A stretch of DNA of 64,000 nt, from positions 558,001 to 622,000 of the forward strand of contig OZ025790.1 in NCBI GenBank assembly GCA_964019425.1, given 5' to 3'. The translations under genes were made by a program, and so were the position numbers. Positions within the stretch are counted from its first letter, which is position 1. Each line of letters opens with the position of its first letter. Positions 30,954-44,300 of the stretch are shown here, piece after piece. This DNA comes from Flectonema sp. DT1601. Lineage: Eukaryota > Euglenozoa > Diplonemea > Diplonemida > Diplonemidae. The notes under the pieces were generated by a model. That model saw only the letters and a list, made by a program, of their open reading frames with translations, ran no database searches and was not told where the DNA came from.

Positions 30954-32702
30954 ATGAGTGAGATAGTACTAATTCAGGGAAGATGGAAAGATAAAGTTGG
31001 TAACAGTTGGACTGTGAGGAATCATACTGCGGAAGCTGTCCTATTAGACTCTGGACAGGTACAGAACCATGCGATTGGTGAATCAGAAAACGGAAGAGCG
31101 CAACTGATCGATGCAGTAATTCTGTTTGTGAAAGGAGGACAGGTCGGCTGGAGTGATGGAGACATATGGACATCTTGCGATCCATCAATGCACCCTGGGT
31201 TTACAGAAGAAAAGAATGTTTCACCTGAAAGGAGAAGGCCTGTACCCTATCACCAGATTACTGATTCAGGCCCTCGGTTGCCATTATTTACCAACGGAAG
31301 ATTAAGTTCTCCATCGAAGAAGAGTCACCGTTACGAAGACCCAAACGGTAGAATTAGTCCAGGAAGGTCACCTCGACTATCAAGGAATTCACATCAATCG
31401 TCTAGAAAAGATACAAAACAAGCAAGTTATCATCAGCGAGAGATACGAAAACCGAGACAGCAATCAGCACCTTCACAACAGCGATACGAGTCAACGCGAT
31501 TACAGCAACTTCAATCAACAGATCGGACCCAACGTCAGTGGGAAAGTCAATCATCAGCATCTCAGCGTCAGTCAGAACCTCCATCAGTTGATCGACGTAG
31601 ACCCCAACCAGAACCTCCATCAGACCGACGTAAACCCCAACCAGTTGATTATCAATCTGAATCGCAATCTGTAAACCGATCCCAACGTCGGGAACTATCA
31701 CCACCACCTCGATCAGAAAGCCGAACACGAGACAAGCCAGAACACAAGCTAATGGAATCCCGCAGCTTTGCTGGGTCTCCAATACCTCAACCAGTTATTG
31801 TAGACGTTGCTGTCTCTCCTATTCGTGAAGATCGACCGATTTTGAAAGATTCTGCTTCCACTACTACTCAGATACAAACTTTTCATGAATCTCAACAAAC
31901 TAGTAGAGGGCCATCACCTGCATCAAGGGCTTGTTCTCCAATTAGTTATACTCCACAACTATTTGAGACTAGAAATATTATTATCTCTCCTCATGAAAGA
32001 GAGAAGTCACCACCACCACCACGACCACCACCACAACCACCTTCTCCACCTTTACTGTTTGCAACAACAAGCAGCTCTCAACTGTTCAGACCTGAGGTGG
32101 AAGTGGAAGTGATGGTGTCTCCTGAGCCCCCAAATCAGTTGTCGCGGGCAAATGAGATGATGTTGTTGAAAGATTTAGAAGAGAAAGAAAATCTGATCTC
32201 TTCATTAAAGACAAGACTTGATGCTCAAAGTGTTCTAATAAAAACTCTTCAGGAAGAGAAGGCAATCGCACTCAGACAAGCAGCAGCTCTGCGAAATGCT
32301 ACAGCTTCAGTTCGAACAACAACACCAACAGTGAGGGTTAGACACAGTCCGGAGCCGCCGTTACAAAGAATACCTCCAGTTCACAGGATTGCTCCGATTC
32401 CGATAAGCGTTCCGGCCCCGTTGACCTCACCACCTGTTGCTGTTCATTCTGCTTTGGAGAATATCCTGCGATCGCCTTTTCCAGAGCATCCTCCTATTTT
32501 GATCCCCGAGCCTCTTCCCGCTGTTATCACAACAACAGTGCTACACCCTTCTCCAACTCTTCTTCACACTTCAGCTACACCAACTCCGGCATCTGCTCGT
32601 TCTATATCTCCGCCTCGTCGTCTGAAGTCAGAATCTTTCAACTACCTCACAATGTCAATGTCTCCGACAGGTGGTGCGAGGCACTCACCTCTCAGAATGT
32701 GA
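30954..32702 (+). CDS. Disordered Ser/Pro/Arg/Gln-rich protein with small N-terminal domain
   Basis: A 582-aa product. Residues 1-75 look folded: QGRWKDKVGNSWTVRNHTAE and KGGQVGWSDGDIWTSC, a Gly/Trp-rich beta arrangement seen in some protist proteins that I cannot name. Residues about 90-390 are Arg/Gln/Ser/Pro-rich with repeated SVDRRRPQPEPPS-like units, then a poly-Pro stretch (PPPPRPPPQPPSPP) and a coiled coil at about 400-450 (MLLKDLEEKENLISSLKTRL). The tail is Pro-rich. The acceptor-like AATAACAG ends exactly at the base before ATG, which decides the start and implies a UTR intron or trans-splicing. Proline tracts could bind SH3/WW proteins; the function is unknown. Confidence 0.7.
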   Translation: MSEIVLIQGRWKDKVGNSWTVRNHTAEAVLLDSGQVQNHAIGESENGRAQLIDAVILFVKGGQVGWSDGDIWTSCDPSMHPGFTEEKNVSPERRRPVPYHQITDSGPRLPLFTNGRLSSPSKKSHRYEDPNGRISPGRSPRLSRNSHQSSRKDTKQASYHQREIRKPRQQSAPSQQRYESTRLQQLQSTDRTQRQWESQSSASQRQSEPPSVDRRRPQPEPPSDRRKPQPVDYQSESQSVNRSQRRELSPPPRSESRTRDKPEHKLMESRSFAGSPIPQPVIVDVAVSPIREDRPILKDSASTTTQIQTFHESQQTSRGPSPASRACSPISYTPQLFETRNIIISPHEREKSPPPPRPPPQPPSPPLLFATTSSSQLFRPEVEVEVMVSPEPPNQLSRANEMMLLKDLEEKENLISSLKTRLDAQSVLIKTLQEEKAIALRQAAALRNATASVRTTTPTVRVRHSPEPPLQRIPPVHRIAPIPISVPAPLTSPPVAVHSALENILRSPFPEHPPILIPEPLPAVITTTVLHPSPTLLHTSATPTPASARSISPPRRLKSESFNYLTMSMSPTGGARHSPLRM

Positions 32703-33649
32703 GTGGCTTTAAAGTAGAATTGAAAATAAAAAAGGAAACAATAACTTGCAACAACTATAAGTGATATTATTATGGGAGGTCAGTTAAGACCCCGCTAGAA
32801 GTTATTTATGTTCAGATCGGTGTGAGTAATCGTTGGCTGTTAGCTTCTAAAATAGTGTTGATAGCGCAACTTTTTTTTTATATTTTTTCTTTAAATCATT
32901 CCACAGAGAATCTACTGGGAGAGTTCTCAGCTTAAGTTAATTTAAATCTTTTTTTTTTGCAAATCATAACCAGAACTCAGCTGTTTCTGACATGAACCTT
33001 ATCGGTTTAATAATTGATTTTTTTCCCCCAAAATATATAAAAAAAACTTTAGAAGTAGAAATCAGACTCTTCTCATTGTATTTTAGTCAGTAGTCATTCA
33101 TACTTGTAGTTGTTTGTTACATTTAATAACTTTCTTTTTTTTAATTTTTTTTTCTTTGAATCATTCCACATGGGAGAGTCTCAGCAATTTAATTTAATCT
33201 TTTTTTGCAAATCATTTTTAAATTGGTAGGACAATCATAGCCAGTACTCAGCTGTTTCTGAAACAATCGGTTTAATAATTGATATTTCTTTTCCCCAAAA
33301 ATATATAGGTTTTTTTTAGTTTTTATAAAAAAAAACTTTAGAAGTAGAAATCAGCTATCTTCTCATTGTATTTTAATGAAATGTCGGTAGTGTCATTCAT
33401 ACTTGTAGTTGTTTGTAACATTTGATAACTTTTTTTTTTTTGCATGTATCTGTATTCTTTATTTTCGTTATTTGTGTTGACTTTCCCTCTCTTTTTTTCC
33501 GTTATATTAGATGTACCCCTTCCACAGAAATCCTATTCTGTTCTGGAGATAAAAAAAAATTAAAATTAAAAATTACCAGCATACGATGAAAACTTATTGA
33601 TATTATTATTCAGGTGGGGTGTTTGGGTTCCACCCCCTCTCTGTAAAAA
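32703..33649. other. Intergenic DNA holding a diverged tandem duplication
   Basis: Apart from the duplicated block at 32881-33432, only poly-T and AT-rich filler is seen. The start of the next gene follows a CTGTAAAAA leader. Confidence 0.6.
32881..33432 (+). repeat. Diverged tandem duplication, unit about 260-300 bp
   Basis: Copy 1 is about 32881-33135 and copy 2 about 33146-33432. Shared landmarks in order are AATCATTCCACA, GGGAGAGT.TCAGC, CAAATCAT, ACTCAGCTGTTTCTG, CGGTTTAATAATTGAT, CTTTAGAAGTAGAAATCAG and ATTCATACTTGTAGTTGTTTG. Insertions near 33225 and 33330 lengthen copy 2. Non-coding on both strands. Confidence 0.8.
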
Positions 33650-36600
33650 ATGTTAAAGATTCAGTTAGCGTCTAAAAATGTATTGAAAGCGGTTCGAGCA
33701 AAAGATGCGGATTGGGGTCGTCAGATACTTGTTAGTGAAGCTGAGTGGAAACAGATAGGAGATATAATGATCGAAAGCAGAGATTCAAGTGCAGGTGGAG
33801 TGAACATTGACGATAATATTGTAGTTGGTATTACTAAATCACTTGAACAGTGTGATCAACTTGGAGTACTTTCATCACTCACACGAATCTTGGAGATCCT
33901 AACAGAGTTGTATCCGGATAATATTTATAGCATACCCGTAATCTCTGATGTAACTCTTGCTGTACTCAGAAAGGATAATAAACTATTGAGACGGGCGGGC
34001 CTGTCGTGGTACGCCATCGCCTTGAGAGCACATCAAAAAGCACAACTGAAATCAGCGTACGACTACTGTCTTCAAAATGACGGAGAGTTGCTACACAAGT
34101 TACTCGGTAGCGCCAGTCCAGCAGCAGTCGCGGCAGTCATTTTCAGCTCCTCTCAAGATTGGAAAACGTTCCTTCACATTAAAGATTCTGAAGAAGAAGT
34201 AACTTCTGTTATTGAAGCGCTGCCTAGTTGGAAATCTATCGCAGATGCTCTTCCGAAAACCCAAACAAAAGACGCCACTTCGAGCGGTCGTTCAAAAATG
34301 AACACCCTCTTCACTAAACTATCAGAAAGTAAAGAATCGATAACTCATTGTCATCTGTTGTTGGAAGCTTATCAAAAGTCTTACTCAAAGAAGGTATCGG
34401 ACGACAGAGTAGTCGGGTCAGAGTACAGTCGAGAACTGATGAAATTATTTTTGTTGTTGGCAATCACAATTCTCAGCTGTAAGAAAAGTGACTCCAATAT
34501 CAAAGCTGAGGCACTATTAAAAGCAATATCTGCTGTGAAGGAAAGTTATCACTCTCAGACTGATGTGCTGTACCATCACGGGTTTGGGTTTCGAATTCTG
34601 ACGCACGTTGCTCAGGAACTTCTTTCTATTTGCAACGATCAAAATAGTCACCTAGTTCTCCAATGCTCTCTACTACTTCACTCAATGTATCACAAGATAA
34701 CTGAACCATTCCACACTGAGTTACTTACACTTGCGTTAGTACCTCCAGTTGGATCAAAGAACACCAACAGAGAAGGCTTCGCTCAGATGTTAGTGACAGC
34801 TGTTTTAGATTCGTACACACAAATGCAGTCACTCGATCAGGTGGTGGAAGCTCTTTGTAAAAATGAATCACTTTTTAAAGAAAGTGAACCACCAAAGTGG
34901 TTTACTGATGTGATGCACGCGTACTTACCAAAGATGCTAGATGCTATGCCTACAGCAAAAGTTATTTTAGAATACGTGTGTAAGTATGGTTCAAATGAAG
35001 GTGCCGTAAAAACCAGATGCGTTCCAACACTTTCAAAAGTAGCATCCGGTCTTCCAATTAATGAAACCAGCGCTGTTTCTTCAGCAATGTGGATTGATAC
35101 GTTGGTATCATTCGCTTATTCGATTTTAGTGGAAATGTTTGGAAGTATTAAAAACAACACCACCTTGGGATCTGCTCTTCATTTGTATTGGGTAGCTCAG
35201 CAGGTTCTCGATTCTGCGGCAGGTTATTTCTTCACTACCGACATATTTAAATGGTCAGAAAAATCAACTGCAGCCTTTACTCTTGCTGCTAAGTTACCTC
35301 ACAAAGATGAATCAAATTCTTCAGTTCCTGACCTGCCTCTGGTATTCTTCCCTGGTTGTGCGACGGTCTATTCCATACCAGAAATATTAAACTTTGCTGG
35401 TGAGAATCCGACCAAATCAGTCGAAGCAGTGATGATAAGATTAATACACCAGCGAGTAATGCGTATCATTCAGCACTATGAGATTTTAAAGTGTAGTAGT
35501 GGAGCCATTACTGGAGATAAGGAAACTGAAAAATCACTTTCAAGAATGAAAAAGCAAATCAAAAGACTAACAGGAGTAATGTTAAACATGTGGTGCTCAT
35601 TATTAAAATCAGCTGAAAGGGAAGATGTCGATGTTATAATTAATGTGAATGAGATTCCAACTTGTCAGAATGCTGCCTGTTCAGTGACCGTTGTACTCGC
35701 TCCTGATTTGAGTAGATTTTCGGAATATGGAGAAGCTGCTATTCTCTCAGTCATAATGAAGTATTTGATGAGTATTTCTTCCATCCCTTCAGCAACTGTT
35801 AAGACACCAGCTCCTGGTCAGAATGCTGAAGAAACGATGTGGAGATGTCGATCGTTATTTAGCTGCTTTGATAAAGTTATATCAAATCCCAATCAGGGAA
35901 CTCCTCGCTCTGCTGCTGCTCACATCATCACAAACAGCAACGACGCTTTCGAGTCTGCGAAGCTGACAAACGCGATCATTGTCGCCGCCACAGACCTTCT
36001 AACTTCTACAAACCCAACACACGTCACTGCTGCTACAGCCTGGGTACTCCGTATCCCACTTGATGTACTTCCAGTTGTCGTATGTATTTTATTTCCGAAA
36101 AGTGAATCAAGAACTCACAAAAAAAAACTCTTCTTTTTAATTATATTTACAAAAACAGGACACAACGAAGTTTCTCCCCGCTATCGCTGATGCCGAGTCG
36201 AAGGAAAAGAAGATTCGAATTAAAGCAGTATGTCTTCATTCTCTTTTTATATGAAAGTGAGTTACTCGGAAGGAACCTTCTTCTAATTTTATTACGTTCT
36301 CGAAAATATAATTCGAAAAAACAACAAACAGATTCTGCGTTCAGTTCTCTCTCACATTTGTCGCAGAAGCCCTGGTTGGTGTTCCGAGTACGGAGGGGAA
36401 TTGAAAAGACTTCTCGCAGACTGTACTGGTGGAGGTGATAAGGAAATCGTCCTTTCAGTTCCAACAACGAGGCTTGCGATGGAAGTGATGAGCTGCGGGG
36501 AGCGAACTGAAGAACTTTGTTTAGAAATAGCGAACAACCCGCAGGTCGGAAAACTAACAGTTTCCAAACAGCTAATCCCTGCAGTGATCTTACAGAAGTT

Positions 36601-38036
36601 AAGTCCGGGTGAGCAACCGTACACGTTGGCAGCAGAGGTCATCGACATTCGAAAGAAGATGAAGAAACGAGGCAGGAAATCGGAAGCTACGAATGAGAAT
36701 TACGATCTCATTGGACGTCATATTATTATCAACAAGAAGTCTAGCAACTTAGAAATTGGAGTCAAGTTACTCCTGTTACGTAAAGAGCAGGTCATTTGTT
36801 CAGACCTCTCTCAGGAAGCCCTTCAGATCATTTTAAAAAGATTCGAAGAAACTTCTGCGCCAACAGAAAGTTTAATTTGGTTGACAGCAATCAGTTTAGA
36901 TACGGTACTTCCTTCATTAGCAGGGAGTGGTAGTAAGTCACACGAGAAAATAGCAGGAGAGTTCTTAACTTCTGTAATTCGAAAAATAATGAGAACTACA
37001 GAGGCACAACTCCAGTGGAACCCAAGACAGAACAACTCATCAGCGACGTTACTGTCATTAGTACTTCCTAGAATTAGTCTTCTCACTAAAACAAGAGGAC
37101 CGGTATTGACATCGATCTTCACAGAGTGTCAGGATGTGATATCTGAAAAAGTTTCTGGGGTATCAATTTCAGGTGTTTGTTCCGTTCTAAGTTCCCTCCT
37201 CATAACTTGCTCTACCGAATGTATGAGCGACTTGAAGAGTCTTCACGGAGTATTAGTAGCCGCTTTAGTTAAGTTCCATTGCTGTCTTCTTTCATCAAAA
37301 CAAAATGATATTCAGAAATGTCCGAGTCTCGGATCGTTGGTTGCAGTGATTTGTTTAGTTGAGAAGGTTGCGTTACCTGCTTCAGCGATGCCAATCATAT
37401 TGGCACTACCAGCAGCCATCCTCCGCGATACGACACAGGGGGAGGACTTCACACTGCGATTTGCAGTTGCTGACAACATCCTCAGGAACCTGCTGCTTCA
37501 CAGAGCTGGCGCTATTTCAGGTCATTGGGGTGAGTACGTTCACGCTGTTGGTGATCTCATCGACGCTTTCTTGAAATCTGAGAATGCTTCACCACAACTC
37601 GACACAGAGGGGATCTGTAGTATTGTTCGTCTTTTAGAACTCTTGGCGGGCGCTAAAAAGAGAGTTGGGATACCTGACTCAGTTCGTGAGATTATCGGAT
37701 TTCACGGAACCACATTAATTCATCGATTCTTAAATAGTGTTATCACGTATTCAGATTCTTCTAATGCTAACAATAGAGATCTGGCTCGTGGATTCAGCAG
37801 CGCAATGTCACTTTGCGGAAAGCGAACCTTCTCTACTGTTTATGCGAACATGCCTCAGTCTTATCGAATTGTTGCATCTTCGTTCCACATGCAGTGGCAG
37901 GCAAGTAGATTCCAGGGTAAGACGTAAGGCACATGCTTTTCTTACTGCAGTGACAGATATTTGTTTTGTTATGAAGTTCGTGTCTGGAATTCCACCTTCA
38001 ATTATATCTGCTGGTCATCAAGAAGAACTAACTTAG
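33650..38036 (+). CDS. Large helical orphan protein, three exons, with an apparent +1 frameshift near the end
   Basis: Exons 33650-36079, 36159-36227 and 36332-37927 join in phase 0 to give 1364 aa. Introns are 36080-36158 (79 nt, GTATGT...AAAAACAG) and 36228-36331 (104 nt, GTATGT...AACAAACAG); the 23-codon middle exon is rich in lysine and glutamate. The protein is almost entirely helical, leucine/alanine-rich and soluble, consistent with an ARM/HEAT-like solenoid. I recognise no family. The current frame stops at 37925-37927 right after ASRFQGKT. The +1 frame continues with protein-like sequence (KAHAFLTAVTDICFVMKFV) to a stop at 38034-38036. Either one base is extra here, or translation shifts frame, or a small splice event occurs. 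Confidence 0.7.
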
Positions 38037-38365
38037 AGTTGGTTGATTTCGTATTCATTTTGAAGAAGCCGTCTGGCTACAGCAGAGATTAGTTTTTTTT
38101 TTTTTTAAGAAATTTGGAAGGATAGAATAACAATCAATTTGTTTGGTACGACTTTTACGACATAATCATCAAAAAAAAGAAAAAAAAAACAAGAAAGAAT
38201 AAATAAAAGAGGGCATCACCTCATCACTTTATATGTTTTGGATCAATAGCGCTCAGTATGTGTGAAGAAGATTCTTTCCCTTCCCTTTTATTAAATTTAA
38301 TTATTTCAGTACACTTAATGATAATAATGATTGCTGACTGCAAGTTTCGATAAAAGAGAAGGGAC
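38037..38365. other. Short intergenic DNA
   Basis: AT-rich spacer with poly-T and poly-A runs. No feature is seen. Confidence 0.6.
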
Positions 38366-41300
38366 GTGATGGAAATTCCGTCCCTTCCGGTTCGTTTGAT
38401 TGGCTGTTCAGGTAGTGGAGGACACGCAGGACATGGAAGGAAACCAAATGGAAAAGAACGAAGAGAGCTTAGGGATAATAATTACTACCAGCCATACTCT
38501 AGTTCAAGACCAGGGAGTGCATTGTGTTCTATCAAGTCGAATGGAAAGATAGGATCATCACAAAGACCGAGATCTGCAGCTTCTACTCACACATCAAAAC
38601 AATTAATGAAAACATTTAAAAGTGTCGCAGCATATGAAGAAATGTTAACTCAGAGAATGCAGGCAGAACTATTCAAACGCCAAACTCGCTGGAGCTCCGA
38701 ACGAGAAGTCTTCAATCGAATTCAAAGCGAAGAGGAATACGTCAGACGTGCTAAAGTTGACAAACGACTTCGCATCAGAAGAGAAATCGTAACTCTAAAA
38801 CATCAAATTATTTTCGAAAGGGAACAACATGAAGACGCCGAATGGCACGAACGAAGTAACATAGATTCCTCCTGTTCATTTACACTAAAAGAGATATTAT
38901 TACAATGCAAGGGAGGCGCTCGTAAGATTTCTGTAAAAGAAACAATGGTAGCGCACCAAATGCAGCAATCGTTCGAAAGGCTGGAGATCTCTGTAGAGGA
39001 GCTATCTTCACGTGAGGTATCATCAAGAAGGACTTTAATAAGAATAAACTTACTGGAATTAACACAAGTAGGTGAAGCGGAACGAGCAGTTACTATGGCA
39101 CTGCAGAGAGAGGCAGAAATCGCCCGTCGATTCCGCGCTGAGCGCGAACATCAAATGAACCGCCTCCTGAATGGAGAGACGTCTGAAAGGGAAAGTGCTA
39201 CTTCTGGTGAGATATGGGAATTCATTCAAATTGAAAAGGAACACGCAGCCTGGCAAGAAGCTATGCGACTCGAAGAAGAGCGCAGACGAGAGTCTTTCAG
39301 ACAGATGCTTCAGGAGCAGGACGCAGTTTTTACTAAAGAGAGATTGTCTATGGTCACTCTGGAGTCTCAGAAGCGACCCGACATCAGAGTGCAAGAGGCG
39401 GAGGAAAGGTTAGACTTATCTCGTGCAGAGGTTGAATCAAAACAACAAACCTTATTGAGTGAAGAAGAGAGAAGGACTCGAGAAACAGCAGCACTCCGTG
39501 AGCAACAAGAAGCAGAGCGTCAGCCGATTATCAGATCAGAAACTGATGACAGAATGACACTTGTTGATGAGGTTTATGGAGGACTACAAAGTCTGTGGTC
39601 AAAGTACCAAAAAGGTTCATTAGAAATAATGAAACCAATTACACTCCGATCTCGATCCTTCTCTCCGTTTTTAGACGGCAATGACGATGTCCGTATTGCC
39701 GCTGGCGCCGTCTTTGAGATGAAGAGGAAGTTCAATCCTTACATTTCTTCAAAGTTGGTGAAGCTGACGATTGACGTCGGAATTGTCGACGGGTACTGTG
39801 AAGGTGATAATTTGATGATTCTCGCCAATTCAAGCATTATTAGAACAACAGGGTACTCATTAATTAGAATAGTCGGAGGGACATTTACTGCTATCCGTCA
39901 GATTGCATTCATTAAGGGAAGATCTTCAACAGCTGGACCATTTCCTGATCCCATTTCAATTGAAGAGGGTTGTGTCCCTTTTACTCACACAGACGGATCT
40001 TTAGATTCTGAAAATAACCGCTGGTTGAGAATTGAACTTAACTTTCCAAAGGACAGAGATCCCTTCAAAGACACCGAGTGGCTACTTCGTCAGATTAGAT
40101 TTAAGAAGCCTCGTAAAGAGTGGAATCCACAAGTAGAAGACGCTACCAAAAGAACCATAGTAATTAGAGTAGTCGCTGCCTTAACTCCAAATGCAGCTGA
40201 CATCAGCAGAGGTAAACGGTTGGTTTCTTGTACTGTTGCTCACGAGATCTCAATTGAACCACTGCCTCCGATATTCTTTTTGAATACCACCAGTAGACAT
40301 ATTCGTTACGAACTTAGTAAGGAGCGAGTTCGAGAAGGTAAACGTACTGCAATGAAAGTAATGCCAACCCTGTTATCATATCACCCTGAGAGGAGTGCTT
40401 CTCATGGTATTCTGACAGTAGAAATAACAGAACCAGATGTTGAAGGAGATCAATTACTTCTCAGAGGTCATGATTTAGATATTAAACATATTCAAGGAAG
40501 ACACAGAAGGACAATAATTCAAAAACAAGGACAGGAGTTGGCCGAATTCATAGTCGGCACACTCGATCCGAATTCAGAGCAACGCTGCTCTTTCATAAAA
40601 TTAAAATTCGCTCCTGAGGTGAGTCAGTGGAAAGTTGGAGAAGTAATACGCTCGTTGCGTTACTCTTCTCAGGCACAACAACCGCATCGTCTTCGGAGGA
40701 GGATAAAAGTTCAGTTTACGGAAGCAGTTCCACCCTGGTGTTCTGCTACAGCTGTTTGTTTTATTAATTTACAGTATCCCGAAGATATTGGTCCTTGTTA
40801 TATTCATCTTTCTCAAGGGATTTCTCACTGTATAGTTTGGAGGGCTTCAGCCTCCCAAAGTGACACCCCTTATTCAAAATACGTTGAACCTGTTATAACA
40901 CCAATAGCCCCTGAGGGAGTGATTCAGAACCAGCATTCTTTAGGGTGTCCAGAAGTAGGAGCGACGCTGTTCAAGGGTGGGACATTAAGTTTTCGTATCG
41001 AGCAGGGCGTTCAGAGTGGTGACACACTTTTACTTCAGCCAAAGGCGGGAGTCATCGCAACTGAAGTAATTGAAAGTAATTCTTCTCAACAAACAGTCTC
41101 TGTGAGGGGAAGAACTATCGCGAGAATGGTAAGTGAAGTTGGTGGTGCTCACGGCAGTGGAACTTACGAAGGTGCTACGAGTGTCGCTTGGCTTCGAATT
41201 GAATTCACTCAACAGGTAGCAGAGATTGAGATCTGTTCCATAGTTCAGTCGATTTGTTTCACAAATAATGGACCTACTCACGCCGGAGTCAGATGGATAA

Positions 41301-44300
41301 CTGCAACTTTCGTAGCTTGCGACCCGCTAATGCCGTCTGCTCCCACTGCCAAGTCTAGAGTGGGTGTGCGGGTGTGCCTTCCGATAATGACGACACCTTC
41401 CAGATTCTGTTCTCAAAAATACATAGAGAATGAGGGAAGGCGTCGGTTTGGGCAGTTCGAGCTACCAGAACCTGTCTTTAAAGATGATGACATTATTGCT
41501 GTGTTTGACGGTGGTAGTGTGACTGTTGAGATTATGGAAGGCATTGATCCAGAAGATTGCCTCGGTCTCTGTGAAACGATGGGAAAAGACTACGAAATTA
41601 TACCTCTCAAACAAGAAGGTCTCAATACAGTTGTGTTACAAGGAGCTAATAAACACTTTGCTATTTATACTCCGCATCAAGTTGGCACTGCTGGATTTTC
41701 CATTCGGTTGGGCAGGGCTGCTGATCGCCGCAAAACTGTTGACACGTCTCTGAAGAAGGCTCACGCTTGTAGAGTTCGAAAGAAAGAACTCCTCCTCCTG
41801 CTTCGCAATATTTTCTTCTGCAACGAGAGTGATGACCCGACCACATTAAAAAAGGTCCTCCGAACTACGGTGACCGACTCTTTTGGAGCCTCATCTCAAG
41901 TAATTGTTGAACTAAGCATTCAACCAATTAATGATAAAACACAAGTTGTTCTTCCCACGACCAAATTGGCATACAGACAGGGATCGCGGAAAGACTATCG
42001 CGGATTTCAACTTTGTGCTGGTTGTGAACTTGTTGATCCGGATACGGCAGAATTGAGAGAGGGATTCATGTCAGTGGAGTTATTTGGTGGGGGAGGGAAG
42101 AATGACCGACTTGGCATCATGACTCCAGAACAACAACAGCAACTGAACGAATCGAATGACACTCAGAGTGCGATTGTTGAGTTGCTTCCGACCGATTCAA
42201 ATTCCAGTGAAGTTTTGATTGGCGGGCACTCTGTTGGATCTGTTGAATTCAAAGGTGGGCAGCGAGGAGCAGGTTCGCTCCACTTCTCAATCGCACTCGA
42301 ATCAAAATGGCCGGGTTGGGATAAACTTCCCAACACCCTAACCGCTCATTCAAGCAGTTGGTCACCTTCAAAAGATGGATCTCGAACACCTAAACATCGA
42401 ATAAGTAGCGTCTCTTCTCAAAGTGGTGGCCGCAGGTTCAGCCTCAGTGATAGCCCCAGAAGAAACCCATTAATGATTGTGACCAAAGAAGCGATTGGTG
42501 TTTGGGGACCACCAAAGCTCATTAAAATACTACCGAGGCAATCATCAGATCACATGGAAGCACCAGTCAATAAAAATGCGAGGAGAGCATCTCGCATGAG
42601 ATCTCAGTCAAGAGGCAAGAGGGGTTCCATATCGGCAGAAGCCCCGCCTGTCAAGTACGGATTACCATTGGAAGCTGCGTCTTGTCTTCTGAGGACAGTT
42701 ATCTATTGCAATACTTCTTCGGGAACTCTTTTAAAGAGTGGTCCGCGTACTTATTTACTTAAGGTGAATGCGGGCGACGACGTCGGTGATACGAAGGTCA
42801 AAATAACTGTTGATGCGTCTCCTCCATTGGTGAGCATTCCGGCGGCAATTCCTGCAGTTTTTAAGTATCTCGAAGGCAGTGATTTCCAGTCGGTTTGCAG
42901 CAAAGTTGTTATTGGATTGTCTCCCAAAATCGCCTTTAGAAGGGGATGGTTGTCTCTGTCATTTGTCGGAGGGTTTATTGCTGACGAAGATCAGCTTTCC
43001 TTTCAAGATCCTTCTGGTGAGTATTACATTACTTGGGCGAAAGACAAACCAGGGCAGGGACAGATCTTTGTGGATTCGCGACTTGAAAAGAGAGTTTTAA
43101 CATCTGGGAATCAAAATTCGTACTTACTTGGCAGCATAACAGAGACTGTGCAGGAGATCACAGTGCAATTTGAGAATAATTGTGTTACCACTGGCAAGCA
43201 TGTTTCTCATTTGTTAAAATGTCTATGCTATCGAAATGTCTCATTGACACCAACATCGTGGGTCACTCGAAGGATGGATTTACAAGTTTTATGGGGAAGT
43301 CCAGACCTCCCTCTGGAGAAGTCTGGAAAAGTAGAAATAGATTCACCAAACTACGATCATTGCTCTCTCTCTCTCGGTATCGAAGTAGAACCTTTTGACA
43401 ATCCGACGGAGGTTATTCTTCCAATAACGCAGTTGCATTTTACTGCTGGTGTTACAGGGTATGAGCCTGTGCCATTATTTATCGCCCCTGGTGCTGAAGC
43501 ACGGGATCCGGACACTCCAATATTCCTCCCGTCATCAGAAGTTAGTGTTGAGGTACTCGGAGGGTCACGAAATGATGTTTTGGATCTCTCACCTACTCCA
43601 CCTCACTCGGAAATTGACAACATGAACATCACAAATGGCGCTGTTGTGTTGTCTCAATCTCGTGTAGCAACTATTCGGAGAGTTGTACATCAGCCATTCA
43701 AACTTTGGCTCGATCTTCACAACTGTCCTGTCGAAGCTATTGCACCAATGCTTCGTAGGCTCGTTTACCGTCATTTGGGCGCCCCGAAGCGCATCTTCAA
43801 AAAGAACATACAAATCTCTGTAAAGACCGCTTCTGGGTCATATGAGCAATCCATCCCCACAAGAGTTAAGATGTTTGTAAATGTCATTCCTTCACCAATT
43901 GAATATATGTCGCAACCGGTGCTAGTGCAAAGAGGAAAGCTTCCATTGATTTTGCTTCCGTCCAGTACAAAAGTAAACAGCATTTCTGGAGTGGAATTTA
44001 AATTTGAAGTTATTCGATTAAGTGCGACCACTCGACGATCGAACCACATCACTGCAACTACTTCGGGAGAGGAGGCTGCAGTTCCGAGAGCCTTTTGGCT
44101 TCCTTTTGAGAGTTTGGAGTGGCTTCCTAGTCTGCGGGCACCAATCCAGTCGGACTGCTTAAGGTTAGGGCAACTTCCACCTGAGTACACCGTTAAAGTC
44201 GTAGCTACTGAGGGATCGGATAAAAATGGTCCACCTACTGCTGTCGAAATATTTGTTAAGGAGGGCAAACTTGGAACCGTAAGTACCCCTCGCAAAGATA

